Positions 1 through 10,071 of a stretch of 64,000 bases of DNA are shown here, piece by piece. Position numbers and translations under genes: made by a program. Below the pieces are notes generated by a model. It worked only from the letters and a program-made list of their open reading frames with translations. It was not told the origin of the DNA and did no database searches. How positions within the stretch are numbered: position 1 is the stretch's first letter; each line of letters starts with the position of its first letter. This DNA is from Oscillospiraceae bacterium (lineage in GTDB: Bacteria; Bacillota; Clostridia; Oscillospirales; Oscillospiraceae): NCBI GenBank assembly GCA_902802045.1, contig CADCKQ010000001.1, positions 374,759-438,758 of the forward strand. Reading direction: 5' to 3'.

Positions 1-2
1 GC

Positions 3-176
3 AAAACGAAGGAAATGGAGGACGCGCTCGGCGAATATCCTTCTGTTACGAAACGGCCGTATCAGATACTGAGAGTTGTCGGAGGAACCACCGAATGCTT
101 TGATCTGCTGTATTCCGGAGTTGCCGATGCCATAATAACCGACTCAACTGCAGTTGCATACTACAATTCACATTGA
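3..176 (+). CDS. 3' end of an unassigned protein, possibly solute-binding-like (partial)
   Basis: The frame is open from the window edge to a TGA at 174-176, giving 57 residues. The stretch GVADAIITDSTAVAYY resembles the part of amino-acid-type periplasmic binding proteins (SBP_bac_3) that reads 'G.VDAV..D...A.YY'. That family normally continues for several dozen residues beyond this point, but here the stop comes three residues later and a terminator follows about 20 bases on. It may be a truncated binding protein or an unrelated family. The 5' part lies outside the window. Confidence 0.4.
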   Translation, partial: KTKEMEDALGEYPSVTKRPYQILRVVGGTTECFDLLYSGVADAIITDSTAVAYYNSH

Positions 177-195
177 ACCCGCTGAGATCTGACAA

Positions 196-236
196 AAGAG
201 CGAAAGCCTTTCCTTTGGTTTTTGCTCTCTTGTTTT
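196..236 (+). terminator. Rho-independent terminator of the upstream gene
   Basis: An 11-bp stem (left arm GAGCGAAAGCC at 198-208, right arm 217-227, two G-T pairs) with an 8-base loop is followed by a T-rich run. It ends transcription coming from the partial gene at the window edge. Confidence 0.75.
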
Positions 237-258
237 CTGCATTGTGAAATGATAAAAT
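230..258 (+). promoter_or_regulatory. Probable promoter for the methyltransferase-ecf operon
   Basis: TTGTTT at 230-235, a 17-base spacer and TAAAAT at 253-258 preceded by TGA (an extended -10). The -35 lies in the T-tract of the preceding terminator. It is the only promoter-like pair seen before the gene at 292. Confidence 0.5.
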
Positions 259-291
259 TACTTGTTATGTATGTTTTTTCCGGGAGGAAAT

Positions 292-1164
292 ATGTGGGTC
301 TCCGATAAATGGAAAGATTTCGAAATATTGGACTGCTCAGGAGGAGAAAAACTTGAGCGTTGGGGGGCCTATACCCTTGTAAGACCTGATCCTCAGGTCA
401 TATGGAACACCCCGAAAAAAGATCCTCTCTGGTCAGCATCCGATGCTCGCTACAGCAGAAGTTCTTCCGGCGGCGGCGCATGGGACAAAAACTCTCTGCC
501 CGAATCCTGGCAGATAAGTTACGGAGAGCTCCGTTTTAATGTCAAGCCGATGAATTTCAAGCATACCGGGCTTTTTCCTGAGCAGGCATCCAATTGGGAT
601 TGGGCGATGGAAAAGATCCGCTCTGCAGCTTTATCAGGCAGGAAAAACATAAGTGTTTTGAACCTCTTTGCTTATACCGGCGCTGCGACCTGTGCCTGCC
701 TTAAAGCCGGAGCAAGCGTCTGCCATGTAGACGCTGCAAAGGGAATGGTGGCATGGGCAAAGGAAAATGCTGCCTCTTCGGGGCTCTCCAATGCCCCTGT
801 CAGATGGATAGTGGATGACTGTGCCAAATTTACCGAGCGCGAGATAAGGCGCGGGCACAGATATGACGCCATTATAATGGATCCCCCCTCTTATGGCAGA
901 GGACCGGGCGGGGAGATATGGAAGCTTGAAAATGATCTCTGGGATTTCGTTTCCCTGTGTGAAAATGTACTCTCGGACGATCCTCTTTTTGTGCTGATAA
1001 ACTCTTATACGACCGGTCTCGCTCCTTCCGTTCTGAGCTATATGTCCGAATGCATATTCAAAGGGCGCGGTGGCTCTGCGTCAAGCGACGAACTTGGACT
1101 TCCCGTGAGGGATTCCGGACTCTTTCTTCCTTGCGGGGCATCCTGCAGATATGAATTTTGGTGA
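292..1164 (+). CDS. Class I SAM-dependent methyltransferase (RlmI/COG1092-like)
   Basis: A 290-residue cytoplasmic methyltransferase. The SAM-binding motif NLFAYTGAATCACLKAGA sits near residue 135, an acidic motif follows (CHVDAAKGM), and DPPSYGRG is the catalytic-type motif of base methyltransferases. The N-terminal stretch GGEKLERWG...RPDP is typical of the RlmI/RlmK-like group in Firmicutes, most of which are predicted to act on rRNA; the target is not visible from sequence. I chose the ATG at 292 because GGGAGGAAAT lies directly before it; an in-frame ATG further upstream has no ribosome site. The stop at 1164 lies 2 bases before ecfA1, so the genes are probably co-transcribed. Confidence 0.8.
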   Translation: MWVSDKWKDFEILDCSGGEKLERWGAYTLVRPDPQVIWNTPKKDPLWSASDARYSRSSSGGGAWDKNSLPESWQISYGELRFNVKPMNFKHTGLFPEQASNWDWAMEKIRSAALSGRKNISVLNLFAYTGAATCACLKAGASVCHVDAAKGMVAWAKENAASSGLSNAPVRWIVDDCAKFTEREIRRGHRYDAIIMDPPSYGRGPGGEIWKLENDLWDFVSLCENVLSDDPLFVLINSYTTGLAPSVLSYMSECIFKGRGGSASSDELGLPVRDSGLFLPCGASCRYEFW

Positions 1165-1166
1165 CC

Positions 1167-2009
1167 ATGAATATTATAGAATTTAAAAACGTACACTACC
1201 TCTATTCCGACTATGAAGAGGAGACTATAAAGGGTATCGATCTCTGCATCGAAAAGGGTTCCTTTACCGTCGTGCTCGGCAGAAACGGTTCCGGGAAATC
1301 TACCCTTGCGAAGCTTACAAATGCCATATTGATCCCTACGGAAGGCGAGGTCCTGATCAACGGTATTTCAACGGCAGATGAATCAAAATTTATCGATATT
1401 CGCTCGGAAGTCGGGCTTGTATTTCAAAACCCCGACAATCAGATAGTTGCGAATGTCGTCGAAGAGGATGTTGCATTTGCGCCCGAAAACCTTGGTGTGC
1501 CTTCGGAAGAAATAAGGGATAGAGTGACAGGTTCCCTGAAACAGGTCGGCATGTATGAGCTCAGAAAACACGCTCCTCACCTGCTCTCAGGCGGGCAAAA
1601 GCAGCGTATCGCCATCGCAGGTGTTCTTGCGATGCAGCCGGAAATAATCGTTCTTGACGAGCCTACAGCCATGCTTGATCCTCAGGGGCGTGAGGATGTT
1701 GTCAATGCCGTGACCAAACTCTGCCGTGAGAAAGGTTTTACTGTCCTGATGATAACACATCATATGGAGGAGTGTATCGGCGCAGACCGGCTTATTGTCA
1801 TGTCTGACGGGCTCATCGCCGCCGACGGGACTCCTGCTTCAGTATTCTCTGATGTAGAAAAAATGGAGTCTCTCGGCCTTGATGTTCCTGAGACCGTGCG
1901 CATACTTTACGATCTCAAAAAGGAAGGCTTCGATCTTCCTTTGACCTCATTAAGCACCGAAGAATGTGCTGAAACAATTATCAGGGGGAATTTGAATAAA
2001 TATGCCTGA
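1167..2009 (+). CDS. ecfA1: Energy-coupling factor transporter ATPase EcfA1
   Basis: First of two ABC ATPases (280 residues) that power the shared ECF vitamin transporter. It has Walker A GRNGSGKST near residue 40, a Q-loop (VFQNPDNQ, typical of EcfA), the signature LLSGGQKQR and Walker B IIVLDEP followed by TAMLDP. The ATG at 1167 is preferred over TTG and GTG codons just upstream because the protein then begins like other EcfA1 proteins; GGTGA before it is a weak ribosome site and coupling to the preceding stop is likely. Its 3' end overlaps ecfA2 by 8 bases. It can serve several substrate-binding S components, including the FolT encoded at 28.1 kb. Confidence 0.92.
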   Translation: MNIIEFKNVHYLYSDYEEETIKGIDLCIEKGSFTVVLGRNGSGKSTLAKLTNAILIPTEGEVLINGISTADESKFIDIRSEVGLVFQNPDNQIVANVVEEDVAFAPENLGVPSEEIRDRVTGSLKQVGMYELRKHAPHLLSGGQKQRIAIAGVLAMQPEIIVLDEPTAMLDPQGREDVVNAVTKLCREKGFTVLMITHHMEECIGADRLIVMSDGLIAADGTPASVFSDVEKMESLGLDVPETVRILYDLKKEGFDLPLTSLSTEECAETIIRGNLNKYA

Positions 2010-2865
2010 AATCAAAGTTGAAGGCCTTAGCCATGTATATTCTCCCGGCACTCCATTTGAAAAAGTTGCAATAGACGGGATTGATCTGGAAACTGAACAC
2101 GGTGAGCTTGTTGGAATAATAGGTCACACAGGGTCCGGAAAATCTACTTTTATACAGCATCTGAACGCTCTTTTGCAGCCTTCTTCCGGACGTATCCTGT
2201 ATAACGGCGAAGATATCAACGCAACTAAAGCCTCCCGGCGCAACATCAAATATAAGATAGGCCTGGTGTTCCAATATCCGGAGTACCAGCTCTTTGAGGA
2301 GACCGTATTTGCGGATATAGCCTTCGGCCCCAAAAATATGAAGCTCGGCGAAGAGGAGATAAGGGAAAGAGTTTACGAGGCTGCATCCTTTGTAGGTATA
2401 GACCAGGATTATTTCGATAAATCCCCGCTGGAGCTCTCCGGAGGACAGAAAAGAAGAGTCGCTATTGCCGGTGTTATCGCAATGCGCCCTGATGTTCTCG
2501 TCCTGGATGAACCTACTGCAGGCCTTGACCCGGAAGGCTGCAGACAGATACTTTCAAATATCTGTGAATACCGCAAGGAAACAGGCTCCACTGTTTTTCT
2601 CGTTTCCCACAGTATGGATACAGTCGCGGAAATAGCAGAAAGGATCATTGTATTCAACAACGGAAATATATCTTTCAATGCAAAACCCGAAGAAGTTTTT
2701 GCACATGCGAAAGAACTTGAGGATATGGGTCTTTCCGTTCCTGCACCGACCCTTATAGCCGAAAGTCTCAAAGCAAAGGGTCTTCCCATAGACGGTCCGG
2801 TATATACCCATGAAAAGCTCTTAAATGAGATACTCAAGGCAAAGGGGGCAAACAAAGATGCTTAA
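2002..2865 (+). CDS. ecfA2: Energy-coupling factor transporter ATPase EcfA2
   Basis: Second ECF ATPase, 287 residues, forming a heterodimer with EcfA1 at the membrane. Walker A is GHTGSGKST, the Q-loop reads VFQYPEYQLFEETV (the usual EcfA2 form), the signature is LSGGQKRR and Walker B is VLVLDEPTAGLDP. It overlaps both neighbours by 8 bases, as expected for a tightly coupled ecfA1-ecfA2-ecfT operon. Length and motif order are normal for the family, and all residues needed for ATP hydrolysis are visible. Confidence 0.93.
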   Translation: MPEIKVEGLSHVYSPGTPFEKVAIDGIDLETEHGELVGIIGHTGSGKSTFIQHLNALLQPSSGRILYNGEDINATKASRRNIKYKIGLVFQYPEYQLFEETVFADIAFGPKNMKLGEEEIRERVYEAASFVGIDQDYFDKSPLELSGGQKRRVAIAGVIAMRPDVLVLDEPTAGLDPEGCRQILSNICEYRKETGSTVFLVSHSMDTVAEIAERIIVFNNGNISFNAKPEEVFAHAKELEDMGLSVPAPTLIAESLKAKGLPIDGPVYTHEKLLNEILKAKGANKDA

Positions 2866-3652
2866 AGACATCACCCTCGGCCAGTATTTCCCTTCGAATA
2901 CAGTTGTTCACCGGCTCGATCCGAGAACGAAGATCGTTCTCTGCATCGTATATATAATATGTCTCTTCCAGGCAAATACCTGGCTGGCATACGGTCTGGT
3001 CCTCGCCCTGACATTATCTGTCATGGCTCTCTCAAAGATAAGACCTTCTGCGATACTTAAAGGTCTGAAACCTCTGATCATAATAATAGCTCTAACCTGC
3101 CTTTTAAACCTGTTCTACACAAAGGGCACTCCCATCCGTGAAGGCTGGCCGATAACTTATGAGGGCATTGAAAGGGCTGTCCAGATGATATTGAGGATCG
3201 TTCTTCTTATTGCGGGAACCTTTATTCTGACATATACGACCAGCCCTATCGAACTAACAGACGGCCTCGAACTGCTCTTGAATCCCCTTAAAAGGCTCAA
3301 ATTCCCTGTCCATGAAGTTAGTATGATGATGTCTCTCGCTCTTCGTTTCATTCCCACGCTAATTGAAGAGACAGACAAAATAATGTCAGCTCAAAAAGCC
3401 AGAGGCGCTGATTTTGAATCCGGAAACCTCATTCAGAGAGCAAAGGCTCTTCTTCCTGTACTCGTGCCTCTGTTTGTCTCCGCTTTCAGAAGAGCAGATG
3501 AACTTGCTGTCGCTATGGAAAGCCGCTGCTACCACGGCGGCGAAGGAAGAACCAGAATGAATCCGCTTAAAATGAAGAAAGCAGATGCTTTTGCCTTCAT
3601 TTTAGGTGCTTTAGTACTTGCGGGGTTTATTATATTAAGAATTTTGCTTTAA
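2858..3652 (+). CDS. ecfT: Energy-coupling factor transmembrane protein EcfT
   Basis: A 264-residue membrane scaffold linking the EcfA ATPases to exchangeable S components. Several hydrophobic helices are seen, and the cytoplasmic coupling region carries the two short motifs typical of EcfT: an Ala-Arg-Gly in SAQKARGADF and the later AMESRCYHGGEGRTR. The ATG at 2858 was chosen over the longer frame because LGQYFPSNTVVHRLDPRTK is the standard EcfT beginning; GGGGGC lies upstream. The stop at 3650-3652 lies inside the start region of truA. Confidence 0.92.
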   Translation: MLKDITLGQYFPSNTVVHRLDPRTKIVLCIVYIICLFQANTWLAYGLVLALTLSVMALSKIRPSAILKGLKPLIIIIALTCLLNLFYTKGTPIREGWPITYEGIERAVQMILRIVLLIAGTFILTYTTSPIELTDGLELLLNPLKRLKFPVHEVSMMMSLALRFIPTLIEETDKIMSAQKARGADFESGNLIQRAKALLPVLVPLFVSAFRRADELAVAMESRCYHGGEGRTRMNPLKMKKADAFAFILGALVLAGFIILRILL

Positions 3653-4398
3653 AACTTTCATATGACGGAACAGCCTATCACGGCTGGCAGCTGCAGAAAG
3701 AGGATAAGACTGTTGCAGAAACTGTCGAAGAAGCATTATCCGAGGTCTGCAAAGAAAAGATCCGCGTGACCGGCTGCGGGAGAACCGATTCAGGCGTCCA
3801 TGCGAATGTATACTGCGCAAATTTCCGTACGAACTGTACAGTTCCCGCTGACAGGATCCCCCTGGCCGTAAATGCACATCTGCCGGGAGATATTGCCGTT
3901 TCCGATGCCATGGAAGCGCCAGATGATTTTAATGCCATTTCCTCGTGTTTGCAGAAGGAATATGTATATAAAATCCTGAATACAAATATAAGGGATCCGT
4001 TTCTTGAAAACCGTGTCTGCTTTTATCCCCGTCATCTTGACATCAGCCTTATGAAGGCTGCAGGCAAAGCTTTTGAAGGGACGCATGATTTCAGCGCTGT
4101 CAGAAGCCTCGGCACACCTGTAAAATCTACTGTACGTACAGTTAAATGGTGCAAAGTCGAAAAAGACGGAGATATCATTTCGATCTACATCTGCGCAGAC
4201 GGTTTTCTCTACAATATGTGCAGGGCAATTGCGGGGACCTTGGTTTATGCCTCCTGCGGCAAGCTCTGCCCCGAAGATATCCCGTCACTTCTGGATAAAG
4301 CCGACAGACGCCTTACCGGACCGACGATGCCCCCTCAGGGATTGTATCTGAACCGGCTCTGGTATGAAGAGCCCGTCGGAAAAATGTTCACGATTTAA
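3634..4398 (+). CDS. truA: tRNA pseudouridine synthase A (TruA), apparent ATT start
   Basis: TruA converts U38-U40 of tRNA anticodon stems to pseudouridine. The active site GCGRTDSGVHA with the catalytic Asp is intact, and the C-terminal PPQGLYLNRLWYE is typical. The conserved N-terminus, read as LKLSYDGTAYHGWQ, lies upstream of the first in-frame ATG (3766). Between the preceding in-frame stop (3568-3570) and that segment there is no ATG, GTG, TTG or CTG. ATT at 3634 gives 254 residues, the normal TruA length, and GCGGGG lies 8 bases before it. The frame overlaps the end of ecfT, so coupling is likely. A sequencing error is the alternative explanation for the missing start. Confidence 0.85.
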   Translation: MKNFALKLSYDGTAYHGWQLQKEDKTVAETVEEALSEVCKEKIRVTGCGRTDSGVHANVYCANFRTNCTVPADRIPLAVNAHLPGDIAVSDAMEAPDDFNAISSCLQKEYVYKILNTNIRDPFLENRVCFYPRHLDISLMKAAGKAFEGTHDFSAVRSLGTPVKSTVRTVKWCKVEKDGDIISIYICADGFLYNMCRAIAGTLVYASCGKLCPEDIPSLLDKADRRLTGPTMPPQGLYLNRLWYEEPVGKMFTI

Positions 4399-4453
4399 AA
4401 ACAAACCGGTCCGGATATATGATAGAATTAATAATAAAGAAAGGAGAGGAGCA

Positions 4454-5170
4454 ATGAAGATCGTAATAGACTTCGTTTTAATATTCATAGTCGCTGCCTG
4501 TACATGGAACGGCTTTAAGCGCGGTCTTATCGGCGGTATCGCAGGTATTCTGGCGATAGTTATCTCTCTCTACGGCGGAGCTTTGCTCTCCTCAGCATTT
4601 TCTCCGGAGATAATCCCTGCTGCAGAGCCGTTTGTGGAAGGTTTCCTCGATTCTGCAGATGCTAAAGATTTCATTCTCTCCGAGCTTGGCTACGAGGATA
4701 CGGAAAAATCAGTAAATGACATTCTCGCCGAAGATCCCTCTCTGAAATATGACTATGCCTATAACTGTGTAATTTACGTAGGGCTCTCTAAGGCTTCAGC
4801 TCGGACTTTGGCCAGCAGGGCTGTTGAACTGAGTGACAGCTCGGGCGCAGATCTACAGTCTGCCGTCTCCGACACGCTCTGTGACTCGCTTTCCTATGTT
4901 TTCGGAACTGTCATCGCATTCCTTCTGCTGTTAATGCTGATTGTTGCGATTGCAAATCTTTTCAATCTCTCGCTGCGTCTTCCAAACATGGAGACCATCG
5001 ATGAGATAGGCGGCAGCGTAACCGGCTTTCTCAAAGGAGTCGTCTATTGTATACTTCTGTGCTGGGCTTTAAGTTTTCTGGGTCTCATTCTTGGCAGAGA
5101 TACTTTGGAAAGCACACTTCTCGGCCGCTTTTTCCTGTCGATAAAGTTTCTTACCAAAAACATAATATAA
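4454..5170 (+). CDS. CvpA family membrane protein
   Basis: A 238-residue membrane protein resembling the CvpA (colicin V production) family. The N-terminus has two hydrophobic helices with the typical pattern WNGFKRGLIGGIAGILA; a polar middle section of about 110 residues follows; then come two more helices with a family-like stretch around EIGGSVTGFLKGVVYCILLC. The start at 4454 is supported by AGGAGAGGAG just upstream. The role is uncertain: CvpA proteins have been linked to envelope processes in several bacteria. It follows truA by 55 bases with no terminator, and precedes the ClpE-like gene by 21 bases. Confidence 0.7.
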   Translation: MKIVIDFVLIFIVAACTWNGFKRGLIGGIAGILAIVISLYGGALLSSAFSPEIIPAAEPFVEGFLDSADAKDFILSELGYEDTEKSVNDILAEDPSLKYDYAYNCVIYVGLSKASARTLASRAVELSDSSGADLQSAVSDTLCDSLSYVFGTVIAFLLLLMLIVAIANLFNLSLRLPNMETIDEIGGSVTGFLKGVVYCILLCWALSFLGLILGRDTLESTLLGRFFLSIKFLTKNII

Positions 5171-5191
5171 GGAGAACTCTGTACGTTATTT

Positions 5192-7498
5192 ATGCAGGCC
5201 GCTATGTGTTCACGCTGCGGAAAGAACGTAGCTGTAATATTTGTAACAAAAAGTGAAAACGGAATCCAGAAAAACGAGGGCTACTGTCTTAAATGTGCCC
5301 GAGAGCTTCACCTTCCTGCCATAGATGATATGATGAATCGATTTGGTATTTCCGATGACGATATCGAACAGGCTACAGAAGCCATGGCAGGTGCTTTCGG
5401 CGGACTTGAGCAGCTAATGCCTCAGGATGCAGAGGATGATGGCGATGCGGACAGCGAAGGTAAAGCTCCGACTTTTCCTTTCTTTAAGATGTTCATGAAC
5501 GGGGGCGCCGGCAGTGACCCGAATGATCATGGGAAGACCCCTGAAACTGACGGACAGTCGGGCAGAAGCAACGCTCAGACAAACCAGAGGAAAGGAAAGC
5601 GCCGTTTTCTGGATCAATACTGTATCGATTTGACGAACCGGGCTCGCGAGGGCAAGCTTGACCGAATGATCGGCAGGCATGAGGAACTGGAGAGAGTCAT
5701 ACAGATACTTAACCGGCGTCAGAAAAACAATCCTTGTCTTATCGGCGAGCCCGGTGTCGGAAAAACAGCTATAGCGGAAGGTCTCGCCCAATTGATCGCC
5801 TCCGGCAATGTTCCGTACAAGCTCAAGGATAAGCAGGTATTTCTCCTTGATCTTACAGCTCTGGTAGCAGGCACACAGTTTCGAGGCCAATTTGAGAGCC
5901 GCATGAAGGGGCTTATCGAAGAGATACGCAAGCAGGGCAACGTCATCCTTGTTATTGACGAGATCCATAACATCGTCGGCGCCGGTGATGCCGAGGGCAG
6001 TATGAACGCAGCCAATATCCTGAAACCGGCTCTTTCAAGGGGCGAAATTCAGGTCATTGGAGCTACTACCTTTACCGAATACCGCAAACATATAGAAAAA
6101 GATGCAGCCCTTGAGAGAAGATTCCAGCCCGTAACTGTTGCTGAGCCTTCAATTGAAGACAGTATTGAGATCCTGAAAGGAATAGCGCATTACTACGAAC
6201 GCTTCCACGGAGTGCACATTTCCGAAGAAATGTGCCGCCAGGCCGTTATTCTTTCCGAACGGTATATAACTGACCGCTTTTTGCCTGATAAGGCAATAGA
6301 TCTTCTGGATGAGGCCTGCAGTGACGTAAATCTGAAAAATCCGGATATTGCCAGGAGCGATATTCTGAATAAGGAGATCGCCGATCTCAACAAAGAATCG
6401 GAGCTGCTTCTGGAGGATACAGAGCAGGAACACTTCGAACGCCTCGCCGAGATCAGAAGCCGCACCATTCAGCTCAATAACGAACTGGACGCCTTAAAAG
6501 CCAAAGATATGCCGAGTCTTACAAAAGATAATCTGGCTCGTATCATTGAACTTTGGACAAAGATACCTGCTTCTTCGGTAAAAGAAGATGAGCTTCAGCG
6601 CCTTGCCGGCCTGGATGATCGCTTAAAGAAAAATATCATCGGACAGGATGAGGCTATAGACGCAGTCTGCAGCGCGATCCGTCGCAACCGTGTCGGCCTG
6701 CAAGTCAAGAGAAAGCCCGTAAGCTTTATTTTCGTGGGTGGAACAGGCGTCGGCAAAACAGAACTTGTCAAGCGGCTCGCCGCGGATCTATTTGACAGCC
6801 CCGAATCGCTTATAAGACTTGATATGTCGGAATTTATGGAGAAGTTCTCTGTTTCCCGCATAATAGGTTCCCCTCCCGGTTACGTTGGTTATGATGAAGC
6901 AGGACAGCTCACCGAAAAGATCAGGCGCAAGCCTTACTCTGTCATTCTTTTCGACGAAATAGAAAAAGCTCATCCCGACGTCATGAATATACTGCTCCAG
7001 ATACTCGATGACGGCAGGATCACGGATGCTCAGGGCCGCGTTGTCAATTTTGAAAACACTGTCATCATAATGACTACGAACGCGGGAAGTTCCAGCAGCT
7101 CCGGAAGCGTCGGCTTCGGCAGTTCTCTCACTGAAATGAGTCGTGAACGCTCTCTGAAGGCTCTTGGAGAATTCCTCAGACCTGAATTTATCAACAGGGT
7201 CGACGAGGTAGTGTGCTTCAACTCTCTGAGTGAAGAGAACTTCCGCAGCATAGCGGAGCTCATGCTCAATGAAGTGAAAGACTGCCTCAACGAGAGAAAT
7301 ATTGCCCTTTCCTGGGATGACAGGGCGCTGGACTATCTGGTAAAGAAAGGCTACAGCGTAAATTACGGCGCAAGAAATCTCCGCCGCCTTATACAGAAAG
7401 AGGTTGAAGACAGGGTCGCCCAAAAGATCATTGAATCGCACGGGCTTCTTGATTCCGTATCCCTTTCATCTGAAGCTGACGTCCTGATTATACGCTAA
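5192..7498 (+). CDS. ClpE/ClpC-like AAA+ chaperone ATPase with N-terminal zinc finger
   Basis: A 768-residue HSP100 unfoldase for ClpP-dependent proteolysis. The N-terminus has a treble-clef-like zinc finger (CSRC at residues 6-9, CLKC at 32-35) as in ClpE, then a low-complexity acidic linker. Two AAA+ modules follow: first Walker A GEPGVGKTAIAEG with VIDEIHN, second Walker A GGTGVGKTE with SPPGYVGYDEAG and ILFDEIEKAH, and a short coiled middle region lies between them. It lacks the double Clp-N repeat of true ClpC, so ClpE is the closer match. No strong ribosome site precedes either ATG (5192 or 5204). No CtsR-type site was recognised. Confidence 0.88.
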   Translation: MQAAMCSRCGKNVAVIFVTKSENGIQKNEGYCLKCARELHLPAIDDMMNRFGISDDDIEQATEAMAGAFGGLEQLMPQDAEDDGDADSEGKAPTFPFFKMFMNGGAGSDPNDHGKTPETDGQSGRSNAQTNQRKGKRRFLDQYCIDLTNRAREGKLDRMIGRHEELERVIQILNRRQKNNPCLIGEPGVGKTAIAEGLAQLIASGNVPYKLKDKQVFLLDLTALVAGTQFRGQFESRMKGLIEEIRKQGNVILVIDEIHNIVGAGDAEGSMNAANILKPALSRGEIQVIGATTFTEYRKHIEKDAALERRFQPVTVAEPSIEDSIEILKGIAHYYERFHGVHISEEMCRQAVILSERYITDRFLPDKAIDLLDEACSDVNLKNPDIARSDILNKEIADLNKESELLLEDTEQEHFERLAEIRSRTIQLNNELDALKAKDMPSLTKDNLARIIELWTKIPASSVKEDELQRLAGLDDRLKKNIIGQDEAIDAVCSAIRRNRVGLQVKRKPVSFIFVGGTGVGKTELVKRLAADLFDSPESLIRLDMSEFMEKFSVSRIIGSPPGYVGYDEAGQLTEKIRRKPYSVILFDEIEKAHPDVMNILLQILDDGRITDAQGRVVNFENTVIIMTTNAGSSSSSGSVGFGSSLTEMSRERSLKALGEFLRPEFINRVDEVVCFNSLSEENFRSIAELMLNEVKDCLNERNIALSWDDRALDYLVKKGYSVNYGARNLRRLIQKEVEDRVAQKIIESHGLLDSVSLSSEADVLIIR

Positions 7499-7578
7499 GA
7501 AGGTATTCAGCTTGCCTTTGCAGTTTTGCATCTTTTATTAACAATTTTTGAATTCAAATTTAAATCAGAAAAAAGCTA

Positions 7579-7606
7579 TTGCAAAAATAATAAAATGTGG
7601 TAATAT
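7579..7606 (+). promoter_or_regulatory. groESL promoter
   Basis: TTGCAA at 7579-7584, a 16-base spacer and TAATAT at 7601-7606. The predicted transcription start falls at the first arm of the CIRCE element, so HrcA binding would block initiation or early elongation. The 185 bases between the Clp gene and groES hold only this promoter and the operator. Confidence 0.8.
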
Positions 7607-7611
7607 AGCAT

Positions 7612-7642
7612 CGTTAGCACTCGACAGTAAAGAGTGCTAACG
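7612..7642. promoter_or_regulatory. CIRCE operator (HrcA binding site)
   Basis: A perfect inverted repeat TTAGCACTC, nine bases, GAGTGCTAA at 7614-7640, extended by a further CG/CG pair on each side to 11-bp arms. This is the textbook CIRCE, the binding site of the heat-shock repressor HrcA, located 42 bases before groES. hrcA itself is not in the window. Confidence 0.97.
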
Positions 7643-7683
7643 ATGAGTTTTTTAGTTAATATTTTTATTTTGGAGGCATATAT

Positions 7684-7968
7684 ATGAAACTGAAACCTTT
7701 GGCAGACCGCGTAGTCCTCAAGCAGGGCGCAGCCGAAGAAAAGACAGCCGGCGGAATCTTTCTCGCTTCATCCGCTCAGGAGAAACCTGAGATCTATGAA
7801 GTGGTTGAGGTCGGTCCCGGCGGCATGATCGATGGGAATGAAGTCAAAATGATAGTCAAAGCAGGCGAGAAGGTTCTCGTCGGAAAATACAGCGGGACTA
7901 AGGTAAAGCTCGAAGATGAAGAATACACCATAGTCAAGCAGAGCGATATTCTCGCTGTAATCGAATAA
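7684..7968 (+). CDS. groES: Co-chaperonin GroES (Hsp10)
   Basis: A 94-residue co-chaperonin that caps the GroEL chamber. It begins MKLKPLADRVVLKQ, contains the mobile loop region (EEKTAGGIFLASSAQEKP) and the GxVVEVGPGG-like segment, and ends with the usual beta strand DILAVIE. The ribosome site TTTGGAGGC lies before the ATG. It is followed by groEL after 14 bases and is controlled by the CIRCE element upstream. Confidence 0.97.
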   Translation: MKLKPLADRVVLKQGAAEEKTAGGIFLASSAQEKPEIYEVVEVGPGGMIDGNEVKMIVKAGEKVLVGKYSGTKVKLEDEEYTIVKQSDILAVIE

Positions 7969-7979
7969 GGAGGAACTAA

Positions 7980-9608
<1,629 letters not shown>

Positions 9609-9631
9609 TAACTTAATCAAAACCACTTTAA

Positions 9632-9664
9632 AAGGCCGGTGCACCAACGCACCGGCCTTCTGTT
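9632..9664 (+). terminator. Terminator of groESL
   Basis: A perfect 11-bp stem (AAGGCCGGTGC at 9632-9642 with its complement at 9649-9659) closes a 6-base loop and is followed by TCTGTTTATA. It lies 23 bases after the groEL stop. Confidence 0.9.
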
Positions 9665-9809
9665 TATATACTTTGTGAAGTTCACATTTTACTGCTTATC
9701 ACTCTGCGTTTATTCTTGATATATCTTGGCAAACCGGGTGAATCGGGCAGAGACAGAGATCTCCTGCCTCTCCGCATTTTATAAAGAACACTATTATTGA
9801 AGATTATCG

Positions 9810-10020
9810 GGTGAAGTAAGTGAAACAGAAGTGAAGAAGATTATTTGTCTGTCTCACTTTATTTGATCCCTTTAATATCAAGGCTTTGAATGCGATCAAG
9901 TGAAGCAGGTGAGATAGAAATCGGCAAAACTTTATAAAAGTATATGAACAAAACCCACAGAGATTTGATTATCAACAAAAAGAATATAAAAGTGCCTTAC
10001 TTACTCCACTTGCCTCACTT
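9810..10020. repeat. Array of AAGTGA-type short repeats in both orientations
   Basis: Within this gene-free stretch, units based on AAGTGA/GTGAAG recur at about 9-11 base steps: three in 9811-9838, one in reverse at 9852-9860 (TCTCACTTT), two at 9898-9915, and a reverse set at 9996-10020 whose complement reads AAGTGAGGCA then AGTGGAGTAAG. The blocks at 9898 and 10020 (reverse) align to each other over about 18 bases with a few mismatches, so together they form a large imperfect inverted arrangement. No open reading frame covers it. I do not recognise a known element. Confidence 0.5.
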
Positions 10021-10071
10021 ATGTATGCCCGTATAAGCCTGTTATTCTATATAATGTCAGACAATTAAAAA

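Noticed and set aside
3766..4398. truA start at the ATG at 3766
   Set aside because: This start would remove the conserved YDGTAYHGWQ segment and cut the protein within the catalytic-core region.
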